A stretch of DNA of 22,803 nt, taken from assembly GCA_016188105.1 (NCBI GenBank), contig JACPIL010000037.1, positions 1 through 22,803 of the forward strand, read 5' to 3'. Positions 5,523 to 12,437 of this stretch are shown in pieces. Under the pieces are notes generated by a model. That model saw nothing but the letters and a program-made list of their open reading frames with translations. It was not told where the DNA came from and made no database searches. Source of the stretch: Candidatus Woesearchaeota archaeon (GTDB lineage: Archaea > Nanobdellota > Nanobdellia > Woesearchaeales > GW2011-AR9). The translations under genes and the position numbers were made by a program. The first letter of the stretch is position 1, and every line of letters begins with the position of its first letter.

Positions 5523-5768
5523 TTATTTAACCGTTACTTTATCCCAACCCCCCCCAACTGAGTAATTTTTTTCATAAAGTACTAAATTGTCCTTCTCATC
5601 TCTACAGAGAACTTGAACTCCTCTCTTATACGCACTTCGAATATCTTCTACTTTATAGCATCCTTCAGGTTTAGTATAATCTTCTCTTTCAACCACCCTA
5701 GGATTATCTGGCTGGCTTTCACACCCAATTAATCCAACTAATCCCATAACTATTATTTCTTTTCTCAT
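5523..5768 (-). CDS. Small putative lipoprotein, 81 aa
   Basis: The first 16 residues form a short signal peptide ending in a clear lipobox, LIGC (Cys16), so the mature protein of about 66 residues should be lipid-anchored outside the cell. The rest is charged, with two further cysteines (GCYKV and VLCRDEK) that could form a disulfide. It has a GGGWDKVTVK C-terminus. I know no family for it. An SD-like GGAGGG lies just before the start. It sits between a tRNA and a HIT hydrolase on the same strand. Confidence 0.65.
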   Translation of the reverse strand: MRKEIIVMGLVGLIGCESQPDNPRVVEREDYTKPEGCYKVEDIRSAYKRGVQVLCRDEKDNLVLYEKNYSVGGGWDKVTVK

Positions 5769-5791
5769 TTTACACCCTCCAAAATAATTTT

Positions 5792-6196
5792 TTATCTAAA
5801 CAATCTCCCTACTTCTTCAACACTCATCGTCCCTGGATTCGTAATAATTGAGTGCATGCTCCCACCATTATCACCAATATATCTAGGCATGACATGAACA
5901 TGTAAATGTGGCACCACTTGACCAGCAGCAGAATTATGATTCCAGCCGACATTAAATCCATCAGGTGATAAAACTTCCTGAATTTTCTCCATAGTTTTCT
6001 TAACAGCAACCATCAATTCCTGCAGTTTTTTGTCACCATAATCAAATACCGTCACTCCGTGTTCTTTCGGTATAACGATAGTATGTCCTTTGGTATGCGG
6101 CTTGACATCTAAAAAAGCCAGCACCTTTTTATCTTCATACACTTTATGCGAAGGTATTTCCCCTTTACCTATTTTACAAAAGATACAGTTGTCCAT
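5792..6196 (-). CDS. HIT-family nucleotide hydrolase
   Basis: This 134-residue histidine-triad protein has the signature HLHVHVMPR (His97, His99, His101, the middle one being the usual nucleophile). It also has the N-terminal CIFCKI zinc-type cysteines (Cys4, Cys7) and the LDVKPHTKGHTIVIPKEH strand-loop typical of HINT/Ap4A-hydrolase branches. It should bind a nucleotide and hydrolyse phosphoramidate or dinucleoside polyphosphate bonds in the cytoplasm. The length is normal and the motifs are complete. The gene is divergent from the transglutaminase-like gene, with about 90 AT-rich bases between them. Confidence 0.93.
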   Translation of the reverse strand: MDNCIFCKIGKGEIPSHKVYEDKKVLAFLDVKPHTKGHTIVIPKEHGVTVFDYGDKKLQELMVAVKKTMEKIQEVLSPDGFNVGWNHNSAAGQVVPHLHVHVMPRYIGDNGGSMHSIITNPGTMSVEEVGRLFR

Positions 6197-6288
6197 CTCT
6201 TTTTCTAGGATGAACTTCTTTATTTATTTTTCCTAGTATAGACAATATATCACTAAGATATATATTTCCAAAACTTTGTTTTTGATCT

Positions 6289-6849
6289 ATGAAACAGGGA
6301 ATTTATGTGTTATTTTTTTCAGCTTTTAGCACAGCGTGTGCTCCACGTTACCAAATGCCGCCAATGTTACCTATCTCCATTCTTCAAATCTCTAATCCTG
6401 ACCAGACTCAACAATGGTTGGAGGATAAAAATAATCTAACCTATAAACGCGATCCTGATTTACATGGAGAAGATTTCTGGGCCCCTTGCGCCTTAACCTA
6501 TGCTTTAGGTGGTGGAGATTGTGAAGATTATGCTATCTGCGCGGCAGCATTGCTAGAAGGCGATATTGAGAAGGGATATATTGTTTCTGCCGAGCACCAT
6601 GATAGAGATAGCGCACATGCTGTATTTGCATATAAATTTCATGGCTGGTGGGGGATAAATAGCAACAATGAAACTGAATTCCGGCGCCCTTATTTTTTAA
6701 CCGAGCATCAAGCAATAACAGATTCTTTGCGCGGCAAGTATACAGAATATACCATTTATGATTATTCTGGTGTTAATATTTTCATTGGCAATGAAGATTT
6801 AGAAGATAAAATAAAAAAAAGAAAGATAGGAACATACCTCTTAAAATAA
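6289..6849 (+). CDS. Transglutaminase-like cysteine hydrolase, putative lipoprotein
   Basis: This 186-residue secreted protein has an N-terminal hydrophobic stretch followed by a lipobox-like STAC (Cys17). The fold is suggested by GGGDCEDYAICAAALL, with Cys78 as nucleophile, HAVFAYKF (His110) and WWGINSNN (Asn124). That is the Cys-His-Asn/Asp order of transglutaminase/BTLCP-like peptidases. Activity could be proteolysis or amide transfer on surface proteins or peptides. The TATA-like AAGATATATATT around 6255-6266 fits a leaderless start at 6289. The lipobox is imperfect, so simple secretion is also possible. Confidence 0.78.
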   Translation: MKQGIYVLFFSAFSTACAPRYQMPPMLPISILQISNPDQTQQWLEDKNNLTYKRDPDLHGEDFWAPCALTYALGGGDCEDYAICAAALLEGDIEKGYIVSAEHHDRDSAHAVFAYKFHGWWGINSNNETEFRRPYFLTEHQAITDSLRGKYTEYTIYDYSGVNIFIGNEDLEDKIKKRKIGTYLLK

Positions 6850-6858
6850 AACACAATC

Positions 6859-6868
6859 TTTATATAAA
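6859..6868 (+). promoter_or_regulatory. TATA box of the mini-histone gene
   Basis: TTTATATAAA is centred about 25 bases before the ATG at 6888, a strong leaderless promoter just after the stop of the previous gene. Confidence 0.65.
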
Positions 6869-6887
6869 AAAATACTCTTTTACAGTT

Positions 6888-7064
6888 ATGACCAACTTAG
6901 TAGTACGAACTCAGGTTAAAGAAATTCTCAAAGAGCTGGGCCTAGAAAACATATCTGCTGACTTTATGGACAAATTAGATGACAAGACCAAGCAGCTCAT
7001 TCTAGATGCCGGTAAACGTGCTAAAGAAAACAGCAGAAGAACGGTTATGGGGAAAGATGTATAA
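6888..7064 (+). CDS. DUF1931-like histone-fold protein, 58 aa
   Basis: The 58-residue product reads MTNLVVRTQVKEILKELG ... LDDKTKQLILDAGKRAKENS ... RRTVMGKDV. This order (short helix, loop, long helix, basic strand loop RRTVM, start of a last helix KDV) is that of a histone fold, closest to the archaeal DUF1931 type (VKxKVKE... RAKANGRKTLMPRDL). It is short and seems to end where helix 3 would begin, so a dimer would be needed, and DNA binding is inferred. It has its own strong TATA box and is likely highly expressed. It is followed by two hairpins that may terminate it. Confidence 0.8.
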   Translation: MTNLVVRTQVKEILKELGLENISADFMDKLDDKTKQLILDAGKRAKENSRRTVMGKDV

Positions 7065-7084
7065 GAACCTTTACAAAAAGTTTA

Positions 7085-7134
7085 CAGAAACAAAGTTTCT
7101 GAAACCCGGAAATTTAAAATTTCCGTAGGGTTTC
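7085..7134. terminator. Two adjacent perfect hairpins between convergent genes
   Basis: CAGAAAC-AAA-GTTTCTG (7085-7101) is followed at once by GAAACCC GGAAATTT-A-AAATTTCC GTA GGGTTTC (7101-7134), a 15-bp stem with one 3-nt bulge. They lie between the end of the histone gene and the end of the coiled-coil gene on the other strand. They could serve as a bidirectional terminator or protect mRNA 3' ends. The function is inferred; the structure is read directly. Confidence 0.5.
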
Positions 7135-7160
7135 ATCAAAAGTGACACTCCGTAAATTCC

Positions 7161-7868
7161 CTACCTTTCCATCCTAGGCGGAGGAGGCAGAGGCAATTCC
7201 TTTTCAACTTCTACATCTCTAACCGGCTTTTCTTCAAACATCATCTTATGGCGTACTTCAACTGGCTCTGATGTACCCTTGTACTGTCGTAATTTCTCTT
7301 CAATCAGCGCAATCCTCTCTTCCATCTCTTCTATTTCATGTGGGTTTTTACTCTCCAATTCTTTATGGATCTGTAATTCCTGCTTTAACGCTTCCAAGCG
7401 TTTTTGCAGCATCATTACTTTCCCTGCATCTGCTTCTCTTCCCTTTTTCACTTCTTCAGCTGGAGCCATGCGCAAGCTGGTTGCAGCTACCTGCTGAGAG
7501 ATTTCCTTTTTCGCTAAATGCTCTCCCAGCAAATGAGTTAGCTTCTCTACTTTTTTATCGAACTCTCCTTCCTCAGTTCGCAGCTTCTGTTTAAGAGATT
7601 CGATCTGTTGTTTTAAAGAATTTACTTTTAGTGATTCTTTATTCTTTTCGCGGAGCAGCTTTTTCTCTAGCTCCATAATTCCTTGCAACTGATTTTCAAG
7701 ATGAATTATTTCTTTTCGTAAAGTCAGGCGAGGCACCTTCCTTTGTCCGGAGAGATATTTGATCTCATTTACTTTTTTCAAGATTTCAGGTTTCGAGAAA
7801 CTTTCTTTCTGTTGCCGCGATATCAGTGCAGCTTTATTGAGCAGCTGCATAGTTTGAAGAGATGCCAT
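7161..7868 (-). CDS. Coiled-coil protein with proline-rich tail
   Basis: This 235-residue protein is almost wholly predicted helix. Heptad-like runs rich in E, K, L and Q cover about residues 45-120 and 150-195, with a loop carrying RMAPAEEVKKG between them. The C-terminus is a short proline run (LPLPPPPRMER). There is no signal peptide or membrane segment. It begins one base after the stop of the upstream gene, whose product also combines a coiled coil and a proline-rich end. The two probably act together, perhaps as a structural or scaffolding pair, but I recognise no family. Confidence 0.75.
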   Translation of the reverse strand: MASLQTMQLLNKAALISRQQKESFSKPEILKKVNEIKYLSGQRKVPRLTLRKEIIHLENQLQGIMELEKKLLREKNKESLKVNSLKQQIESLKQKLRTEEGEFDKKVEKLTHLLGEHLAKKEISQQVAATSLRMAPAEEVKKGREADAGKVMMLQKRLEALKQELQIHKELESKNPHEIEEMEERIALIEEKLRQYKGTSEPVEVRHKMMFEEKPVRDVEVEKELPLPPPPRMER

Positions 7869-7869
7869 C

Positions 7870-8346
7870 TTAACTAAATAATCCTACTCTTGGCTTTCTA
7901 CCGCTAGGACCAGGCGGAGGAGGAAAATCTGACGGCATTTGCATTGCTGCAGCTTCCGGTCTTGGAGCTATTCTTCCGGGCATAGACGGTGGCCCCATCG
8001 TCACTTGCGGCATACTTGATCTTCCTTGTTTATTCATGAAATCGTCTAGTCTATCAGAGATAGCAATCATACCTTTAGCAATAGTCTCATTCTGACTAAC
8101 TACTGTATCTAATTTTTCCAAAAGAGACTGGAAGGTTTTACTGACATCTTCTTCTTTCATCTGCTGCAATGCCTTTTCAAAAACCATATTCAGCTCATGA
8201 ACCGCATCTTTCATGCTTTCAATCTCTAAAATCAGCTCGTTTGCTTTTGCATCCGGCTGAGTGAGCTTCTTCTTCAGCGCTTCAACTTCATATTTAAGAT
8301 CAGCAATCACTTGCTGGGGGAGAAGTTCATAATCTTCCTGAGTCAT
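7870..8346 (-). CDS. Coiled-coil protein with Met/Pro-rich tail
   Basis: The ATG at 8346 is preferred over a TTG two codons upstream because a GGTGAT ribosome-binding site lies seven bases before it. The 158-residue product has a helical, coiled-coil first half (EVEALKKKL, ESMKDAVHELNMVFEKALQQMKEE) and a second helix (LLEKLDTVVSQNETIAKGMIAISDRLDDF). A disordered tail rich in Met, Pro and Gly includes PPPPGPSGRKPR. No enzymatic motif is present. It is the first gene of a two-gene operon with the coiled-coil gene downstream. Its promoter (ATTTATATAC on the minus strand, near 8385-8396) lies right beside the inserted element at 8411. Confidence 0.75.
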   Translation of the reverse strand: MTQEDYELLPQQVIADLKYEVEALKKKLTQPDAKANELILEIESMKDAVHELNMVFEKALQQMKEEDVSKTFQSLLEKLDTVVSQNETIAKGMIAISDRLDDFMNKQGRSSMPQVTMGPPSMPGRIAPRPEAAAMQMPSDFPPPPGPSGRKPRVGLFS

Positions 8347-8410
8347 AGCCAATCACCTATTTTCTGGACTTTGATAAAGTAATTTTGTATATAAATGTTT
8401 TGGAGAGGTT

Positions 8411-8565
8411 ATGGCTTATTTAGAAAAGTCGCCGCCTAGGCCTTAAGGCGAGTGACGCTAGGTGACTCGTAAGACAAAGTTAAGATAAAAACCAATAAAA
8501 TAATGAAGCAAGGTTTTGCGGAACGAGCGGCCAAGGCGACTTTTCGAGATTTTCTACAGGGCCGG
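8411..8565 (+). mobile_element. MITE-like inverted-repeat element, copy 1
   Basis: This 155-bp insertion is flanked by a perfect 9-bp direct repeat GGAGAGGTT (8402-8410 and 8566-8574). Near the ends, AAAAGTCGCC (8424-8433) pairs with GGCGACTTTT (8535-8544), and an outer TAGAAAA pairs with TTTTCTA (8550-8556). The right end GGCCAAGGCGACTTTT, CGAGA, TTTTCTACAG is shared with copy 2; the interior is different. It has no coding capacity. It occupies most of the 8347-8611 gap between two divergent promoters. A structured non-coding RNA is the main alternative. Confidence 0.65.
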
Positions 8566-8611
8566 GGAGAGGTTCATAAACTTTTAATAGTATTAGCCTT
8601 AAAATAATAAA

Positions 8612-9181
8612 ATGCCTCTTAAAAAATCACCGGTCTCGGAACTTCCTACTTCCTACGGCCAATTCAAGGTTATAGCCTACCAAGATTCTGCCGGTGATCA
8701 TCTTGCCGTCTTCAAAGGAGAGCTAAAAGAAGATCTTCTAGTTCGTATCCATTCTCAATGCATAACTGGCGATGCTCTTGGCTCATTACGCTGTGATTGT
8801 GGTCAGCAGCTCAATCAGGCTTTGAAATTAATTGCTAAAGAAGGAGGCTTAATTATCTATCTCCAACAGGAAGGCCGAGGCATAGGATTATTCAATAAAA
8901 TTCTTGCCTATCATCATCAAGACCAAGGCTTGGACACCGTTGAAGCTAACCACAAATTAGGGTTTAAAGATGATTCCAGAAGTTATGCTATCGCTGCATT
9001 AATCCTTCAAAATTTAGGAATAAAATCAATCCGTTTGCTTACCAATAATCCCAGAAAAATAAAAGGACTTGAAAAAGCAGGAATTTCTATTACCCAACAT
9101 CTTCCACTCATCATCCCTCCAAACAGCAATAATTCTGCCTATCTCAAAACTAAACAGGAAAAATTAGGACATATTTTATAA
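8612..9181 (+). CDS. ribA: GTP cyclohydrolase II
   Basis: This 189-residue enzyme should open and dephosphorylate GTP to the first pyrimidine intermediate of riboflavin synthesis. It has the zinc site HSQCITGDALGSLRCDCG (Cys50, Cys61, Cys63), the GTP/catalytic loop QQEGRGIGL (84-92), the conserved EANHKLGF and the C-terminal TNNPRKI. This is the bacterial RibA type without a fused DHBP synthase. Most archaea instead use the unrelated GTP cyclohydrolase III (ArfA), so transfer from bacteria is likely. No other rib gene is in the window. The promoter is probably CTTTTAATAG near 8581, just beyond the inserted element. Confidence 0.93.
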   Translation: MPLKKSPVSELPTSYGQFKVIAYQDSAGDHLAVFKGELKEDLLVRIHSQCITGDALGSLRCDCGQQLNQALKLIAKEGGLIIYLQQEGRGIGLFNKILAYHHQDQGLDTVEANHKLGFKDDSRSYAIAALILQNLGIKSIRLLTNNPRKIKGLEKAGISITQHLPLIIPPNSNNSAYLKTKQEKLGHIL

Positions 9182-9210
9182 AAAAAATAAAATAATAAAA
9201 GAAAAAATAC

Positions 9211-11169
9211 CTAATACTTAGGTATGATCACTTGTTTTACCGGCAACTTAACCACGGAGGTATTTGTTTTTATTGGCGTAACCACCTGCTGAATTGGCGT
9301 AGTTGTGGTCGGAACTATTACTTTCGTGGTAACCGTGTTTACTAAACTGCTCTTCTCCGTTTCGGTTACCGGCAACTTACCAATTTCTACTACTAGGTTA
9401 TCTGCCAGATCTGTTTTCTGCTCACTTTCCGGTAAGACTTGCACAATCTTGGTTAAATCAGTCACAATGGCAGTCTTGCTGGAGTCAGCAGGCAGTTTTT
9501 GCACTTCTAAAACCAAATCCTGGACAATACCGGTTTTAGTGTTATCTTCTGGTAAAGTTTGTATAGCTAAAACTAGCTTTTGCAAGACCTCAGTTTTTCC
9601 TTTGTCTGCTGGCAATTTCTGTACTTCTCCTACTAAATCTTGAAGCGATGCAGTTTTTTTCTCACTCTCGGGTAATTTTCCAACTTCTACAACTACTTGG
9701 TCTACAACTTCAGTTTTATCCTTATTGTCGGCTAGTTTTTTGACTACCTTCACCACGTTCTGTAAGAAATTTGGCTTCTCTTCTTCTTTCAAAAGTACAG
9801 CTACTTCTACCAGATCAAGAGTCAGATTAAGCTTTTTCTTGCTCTGGGGCAGAATCTGAATTTCGCTGATAAAATCATCTAGTACTTCTGATTTGCCTTC
9901 GTCTAAACCTAACTGGACAATTTCTGTTTCTATTTCACCTGATGGATCGACTTGTACCATTTGTATCTGATTCACCAAATCTTTTACAACTTCTGCCTTA
10001 TCATCGTCGGCTGGCAAGGCTTGCACTTCAACCACAATTTCCTTCAAGAAATCAGCCTTATCTTTAGGTTTTGGTTTTGTTTCCACAACCATAAGTACAT
10101 CTTTTACCACGCTGGTCTTGTCGGGAGTTGCAGGTAATTTTTGAACTTCAGTAAAGACATCTTTCAAATAATTATCCTTGCTATCCCCTTCAGGCAATTT
10201 TTGGATTTCTTCAACTACATCTTTTAGGAAGTCTGCTTTATCCTTGCCAGAAGGCATTTGCTGAGCTTCGGTAACTAATTTCTCAATTAAATCCTTCTTT
10301 AATGGTTGGACTGGCACAATGTCTGTCTCCAATTTTCCTGGTTCCTGATTTTCAAAATCTTCTTTTGCCTGTTCAAAAGCATCCAGGAGTTCTTGAGCTT
10401 CATCAGCTACTTCCTGCAGTTCTTCTGCTTCTTGCTGAGCTTCTTCAGCCTGCTGTTGCGCTTCTTCTACCTGTTCCTGTAATTCTGCTAGTTCTTCAGC
10501 TTGCTGCTGTTCAGCTTCTTCTAGCTGCTTTTTTAATTCATCAAGCGCTTTCTGCAATTCATCTGCTTTCTCTTGTGCTTCGTCAGATTGTTTTTTGGAT
10601 TCTTCTGCGTCATTCTTCATGACATTATCAATAGCATTCTGTAATCCTTTTTGCGCAGCTTCAGGAGCGTCAGCAAGAACTTTTTGTAAAGTTTCTGCAG
10701 CCACTTGTTTTCCTTTTTCTGCATTCAATGCTTTCAATTCTTTGAATGATTCAGTCATGCCCTTAACGCTTTTTTTCATCGCTTCTTCAACAGAAGGCTT
10801 GGCTGCTTCTGGAACTTGTTCTAATACTTTTGCTAAAGCTGCTAAGTGCTTGCTGACTTGCTCAGCCACTTTAGCTGTTTTCTCTTCATCCAGATAGGCT
10901 TTCTTTTTTTGTTTGAGAAGAGCTTTATCATATTTTTGAATTGCTTTGGCTAGCGCTTTTTCATTTCCTTTTTCTGCCATCACCACTACTTCTGCCGCTT
11001 TCTCATCAGTTACTGCCTCTTCGGCTTGAAATAGATCAGACACATCATCTAAAAAATATAATGGATTGTCCGGAGTCATTCCCGGATCAGCTAATTCCTC
11101 TGCTTCTGCTATAGCAAAGGTAGAAAGTAACATCATCACTGTTATTATTATAGTATTTATTTTCCTCAT
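9211..11169 (-). CDS. Secreted DUF5667-like protein with 20-residue tandem repeats
   Basis: The start at 11169 is preferred over longer in-frame options because GAGGAGG lies about 10 bases before it and a signal peptide (residues 1-23, ending AIAEAE) follows. The 652-residue protein then has a DUF5667-like helical region (about 25-185, beginning DPGMTPDNPLYFLDD). An E/Q/A-rich coiled coil follows (about 190-275). Then about sixteen tandem units of 20 residues (about 294-610) follow the pattern LxDLVxEVQKLPADxxKTxV. The tail is Thr/Val/Pro-rich, ending VIIPKY. No membrane anchor is seen at the C-terminus. It is likely an extracellular structural or adhesive protein. The 3' ends of this gene and ribA are 29 bases apart. 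Confidence 0.85.
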   Translation of the reverse strand: MRKINTIIITVMMLLSTFAIAEAEELADPGMTPDNPLYFLDDVSDLFQAEEAVTDEKAAEVVVMAEKGNEKALAKAIQKYDKALLKQKKKAYLDEEKTAKVAEQVSKHLAALAKVLEQVPEAAKPSVEEAMKKSVKGMTESFKELKALNAEKGKQVAAETLQKVLADAPEAAQKGLQNAIDNVMKNDAEESKKQSDEAQEKADELQKALDELKKQLEEAEQQQAEELAELQEQVEEAQQQAEEAQQEAEELQEVADEAQELLDAFEQAKEDFENQEPGKLETDIVPVQPLKKDLIEKLVTEAQQMPSGKDKADFLKDVVEEIQKLPEGDSKDNYLKDVFTEVQKLPATPDKTSVVKDVLMVVETKPKPKDKADFLKEIVVEVQALPADDDKAEVVKDLVNQIQMVQVDPSGEIETEIVQLGLDEGKSEVLDDFISEIQILPQSKKKLNLTLDLVEVAVLLKEEEKPNFLQNVVKVVKKLADNKDKTEVVDQVVVEVGKLPESEKKTASLQDLVGEVQKLPADKGKTEVLQKLVLAIQTLPEDNTKTGIVQDLVLEVQKLPADSSKTAIVTDLTKIVQVLPESEQKTDLADNLVVEIGKLPVTETEKSSLVNTVTTKVIVPTTTTPIQQVVTPIKTNTSVVKLPVKQVIIPKY

Positions 11170-11242
11170 AGTTATAAGCCTCCTCGTAATATTAGATTCA
11201 CTAAAAAATAAGACCCTGTTTTTATATCTTTCTTTTCTACAG

Positions 11243-11429
11243 GCTCTGTAGAAAAGTCGCCGCAGGTAGTTGAGCGAGCCAGAGGCGAGCTCTGGCAAGT
11301 CGATGCCAAGATGAGCGCGAGAGGATGTACACTTTAGTCGAAAATTAAGTCCTATCCCTTTCAAATTTCAATAACTAGGATAGGTCGAGCGCTCGGCCAA
11401 GGCGACTTTTTCGAGATTTTCTACAGAGC
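11243..11429 (+). mobile_element. MITE-like inverted-repeat element, copy 2
   Basis: This 187-bp element begins GCTCTGTAGAAAA (11243-11255) and ends TTTTCTACAGAGC (11417-11429), a perfect 13-bp terminal inverted repeat. An inner AAAAGTCGCC/GGCGACTTTT repeat is shared with copy 1. The 11-bp CTTTTCTACAG stands on both sides (11232-11242 and 11430-11440), as expected of a target duplication. Internal hairpins are GCCAGAG/CTCTGGC and CCTATCC/GGATAGG. There is no transposase. It fills most of the 11170-11492 gap and abuts the TATA box (11219-11229) of the secreted-repeat gene. Confidence 0.7.
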
Positions 11430-11461
11430 CTTTTCTACAGCAATAAAAACCCTAAGATACG

Positions 11462-11470
11462 TTAATATAG
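11462..11470 (+). promoter_or_regulatory. TATA box of the prepilin peptidase gene
   Basis: TTAATATAG is centred about 27 bases before the ATG at 11493, consistent with a leaderless transcript. Confidence 0.5.
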
Positions 11471-11492
11471 TATTTCTACTTTTCCTGAATTT

Positions 11493-12335
11493 ATGCTGGT
11501 TGAATTTATACTTGCTACTATAACTCTTGTGGTTTTAGCCATCGCTTCTTACACCGACTTACGCACTAAAGAAGTTCCTGACTGGCTCAGCTATGGTTTT
11601 GTCTTTGCCGCGATTGGTGTTCGAACAATTTATTCATTTCAGGAAGGCTGGACTATTCTGCTAAGCGGATTATTAGGATTAGCTGTTTTTTATCTTCTTG
11701 CCCTCCTTTTTTATTATACTAACCAATGGGGTGGCGGTGACAGTAAACTCTTGATGGGCATGGGCGCAGCCTTGGGAATTACCTACCCCTTTGCTGAATC
11801 AAGTTTTACTTTACTATGGTTTTTATTGGCCTTACTGCTTGCCGGCGGAGCGTACGGCTTACTTTGGCTTACGGTAGTAGCCTTCAAACGCCGTTACTGT
11901 CTTCTTCCTGAAATGCGTATTATGCTAGGTAAATATAAGAAAGCCCACCTGGGAATAGGTTTTGCTTCATTTTTTTTACTTGGAACTGGCATCTTTATCA
12001 ATTCTTTGCTGCTGATCTTGGTATTCATCATTGCCCTATATTATCTCCTGATGTTTTTGATTGCCGCACAAAATTGCTGTTTTATTGAAGAAAAAGAAAC
12101 CAAGCATTTGACAGAAGGAGACTGGTTAGCAGAAGATATTGTTGTGCACGGAAAAAAAATTATCAAAAAGAAAACATTGCTCCAAGAAGATATTAGCAAG
12201 CTGCACAAGCACAACATTAGTTCTGTTCTCATTAAAGAAGGGATCCCTTTTGTGCCTAGCTTTCTGCTTGCGTATTTGATCTTGTTGTTTGGAAAGGATT
12301 TGATGCCAATGGTTATTGGAAGAATATTTGGATAG
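11493..12335 (+). CDS. Archaeal prepilin peptidase (A24 family)
   Basis: This 280-residue, multi-pass membrane aspartic peptidase cuts class III signal peptides of archaeal pilins and archaellins. The first catalytic Asp is Asp22 in YTDLRTKEVPDWLSY, and the second is Asp83 in the GxGD motif WGGGDSKLLMGMGA. About six hydrophobic segments are visible. A cytoplasmic loop at about 200-245 (EEKETKHLTEGDWLAEDIVVHGKKIIKKK) separates the last two. It resembles PibD/EppA/FlaK-type enzymes. Two pilin-like genes lie downstream (14848 and 17631), both plausible substrates. The gene ends just before a 14-bp tandem duplication. Confidence 0.92.
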   Translation: MLVEFILATITLVVLAIASYTDLRTKEVPDWLSYGFVFAAIGVRTIYSFQEGWTILLSGLLGLAVFYLLALLFYYTNQWGGGDSKLLMGMGAALGITYPFAESSFTLLWFLLALLLAGGAYGLLWLTVVAFKRRYCLLPEMRIMLGKYKKAHLGIGFASFFLLGTGIFINSLLLILVFIIALYYLLMFLIAAQNCCFIEEKETKHLTEGDWLAEDIVVHGKKIIKKKTLLQEDISKLHKHNISSVLIKEGIPFVPSFLLAYLILLFGKDLMPMVIGRIFG

Positions 12336-12363
12336 AAATGTGTCCTATTAAATGTGTCCTATT
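12336..12363 (+). repeat. Tandem 14-bp duplication after prepilin peptidase
   Basis: AAATGTGTCCTATT occurs twice head to tail directly after the stop codon, followed by a further TATTCTATTC run. It is probably a simple slippage duplication. No function is evident. Confidence 0.6.
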
Positions 12364-12437
12364 TATTCTATTCTATTTATGGTCTCGTAGTTAGATCACG
12401 TGGGAATGTTTAAAAACGTCAAAATAAACCCCTGCTG

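Noticed and set aside
10302..10622. Leucine-rich plus-strand frame that looks membrane-like
   Set aside because: It is the antisense of the Glu/Gln-rich coiled coil, which always gives Leu-rich shadows.
11170..11364. Longer start (65 extra residues) for the secreted repeat protein
   Set aside because: The extension runs through the inverted-repeat element, and a good ribosome site with a signal peptide lies at the internal ATG at 11169.
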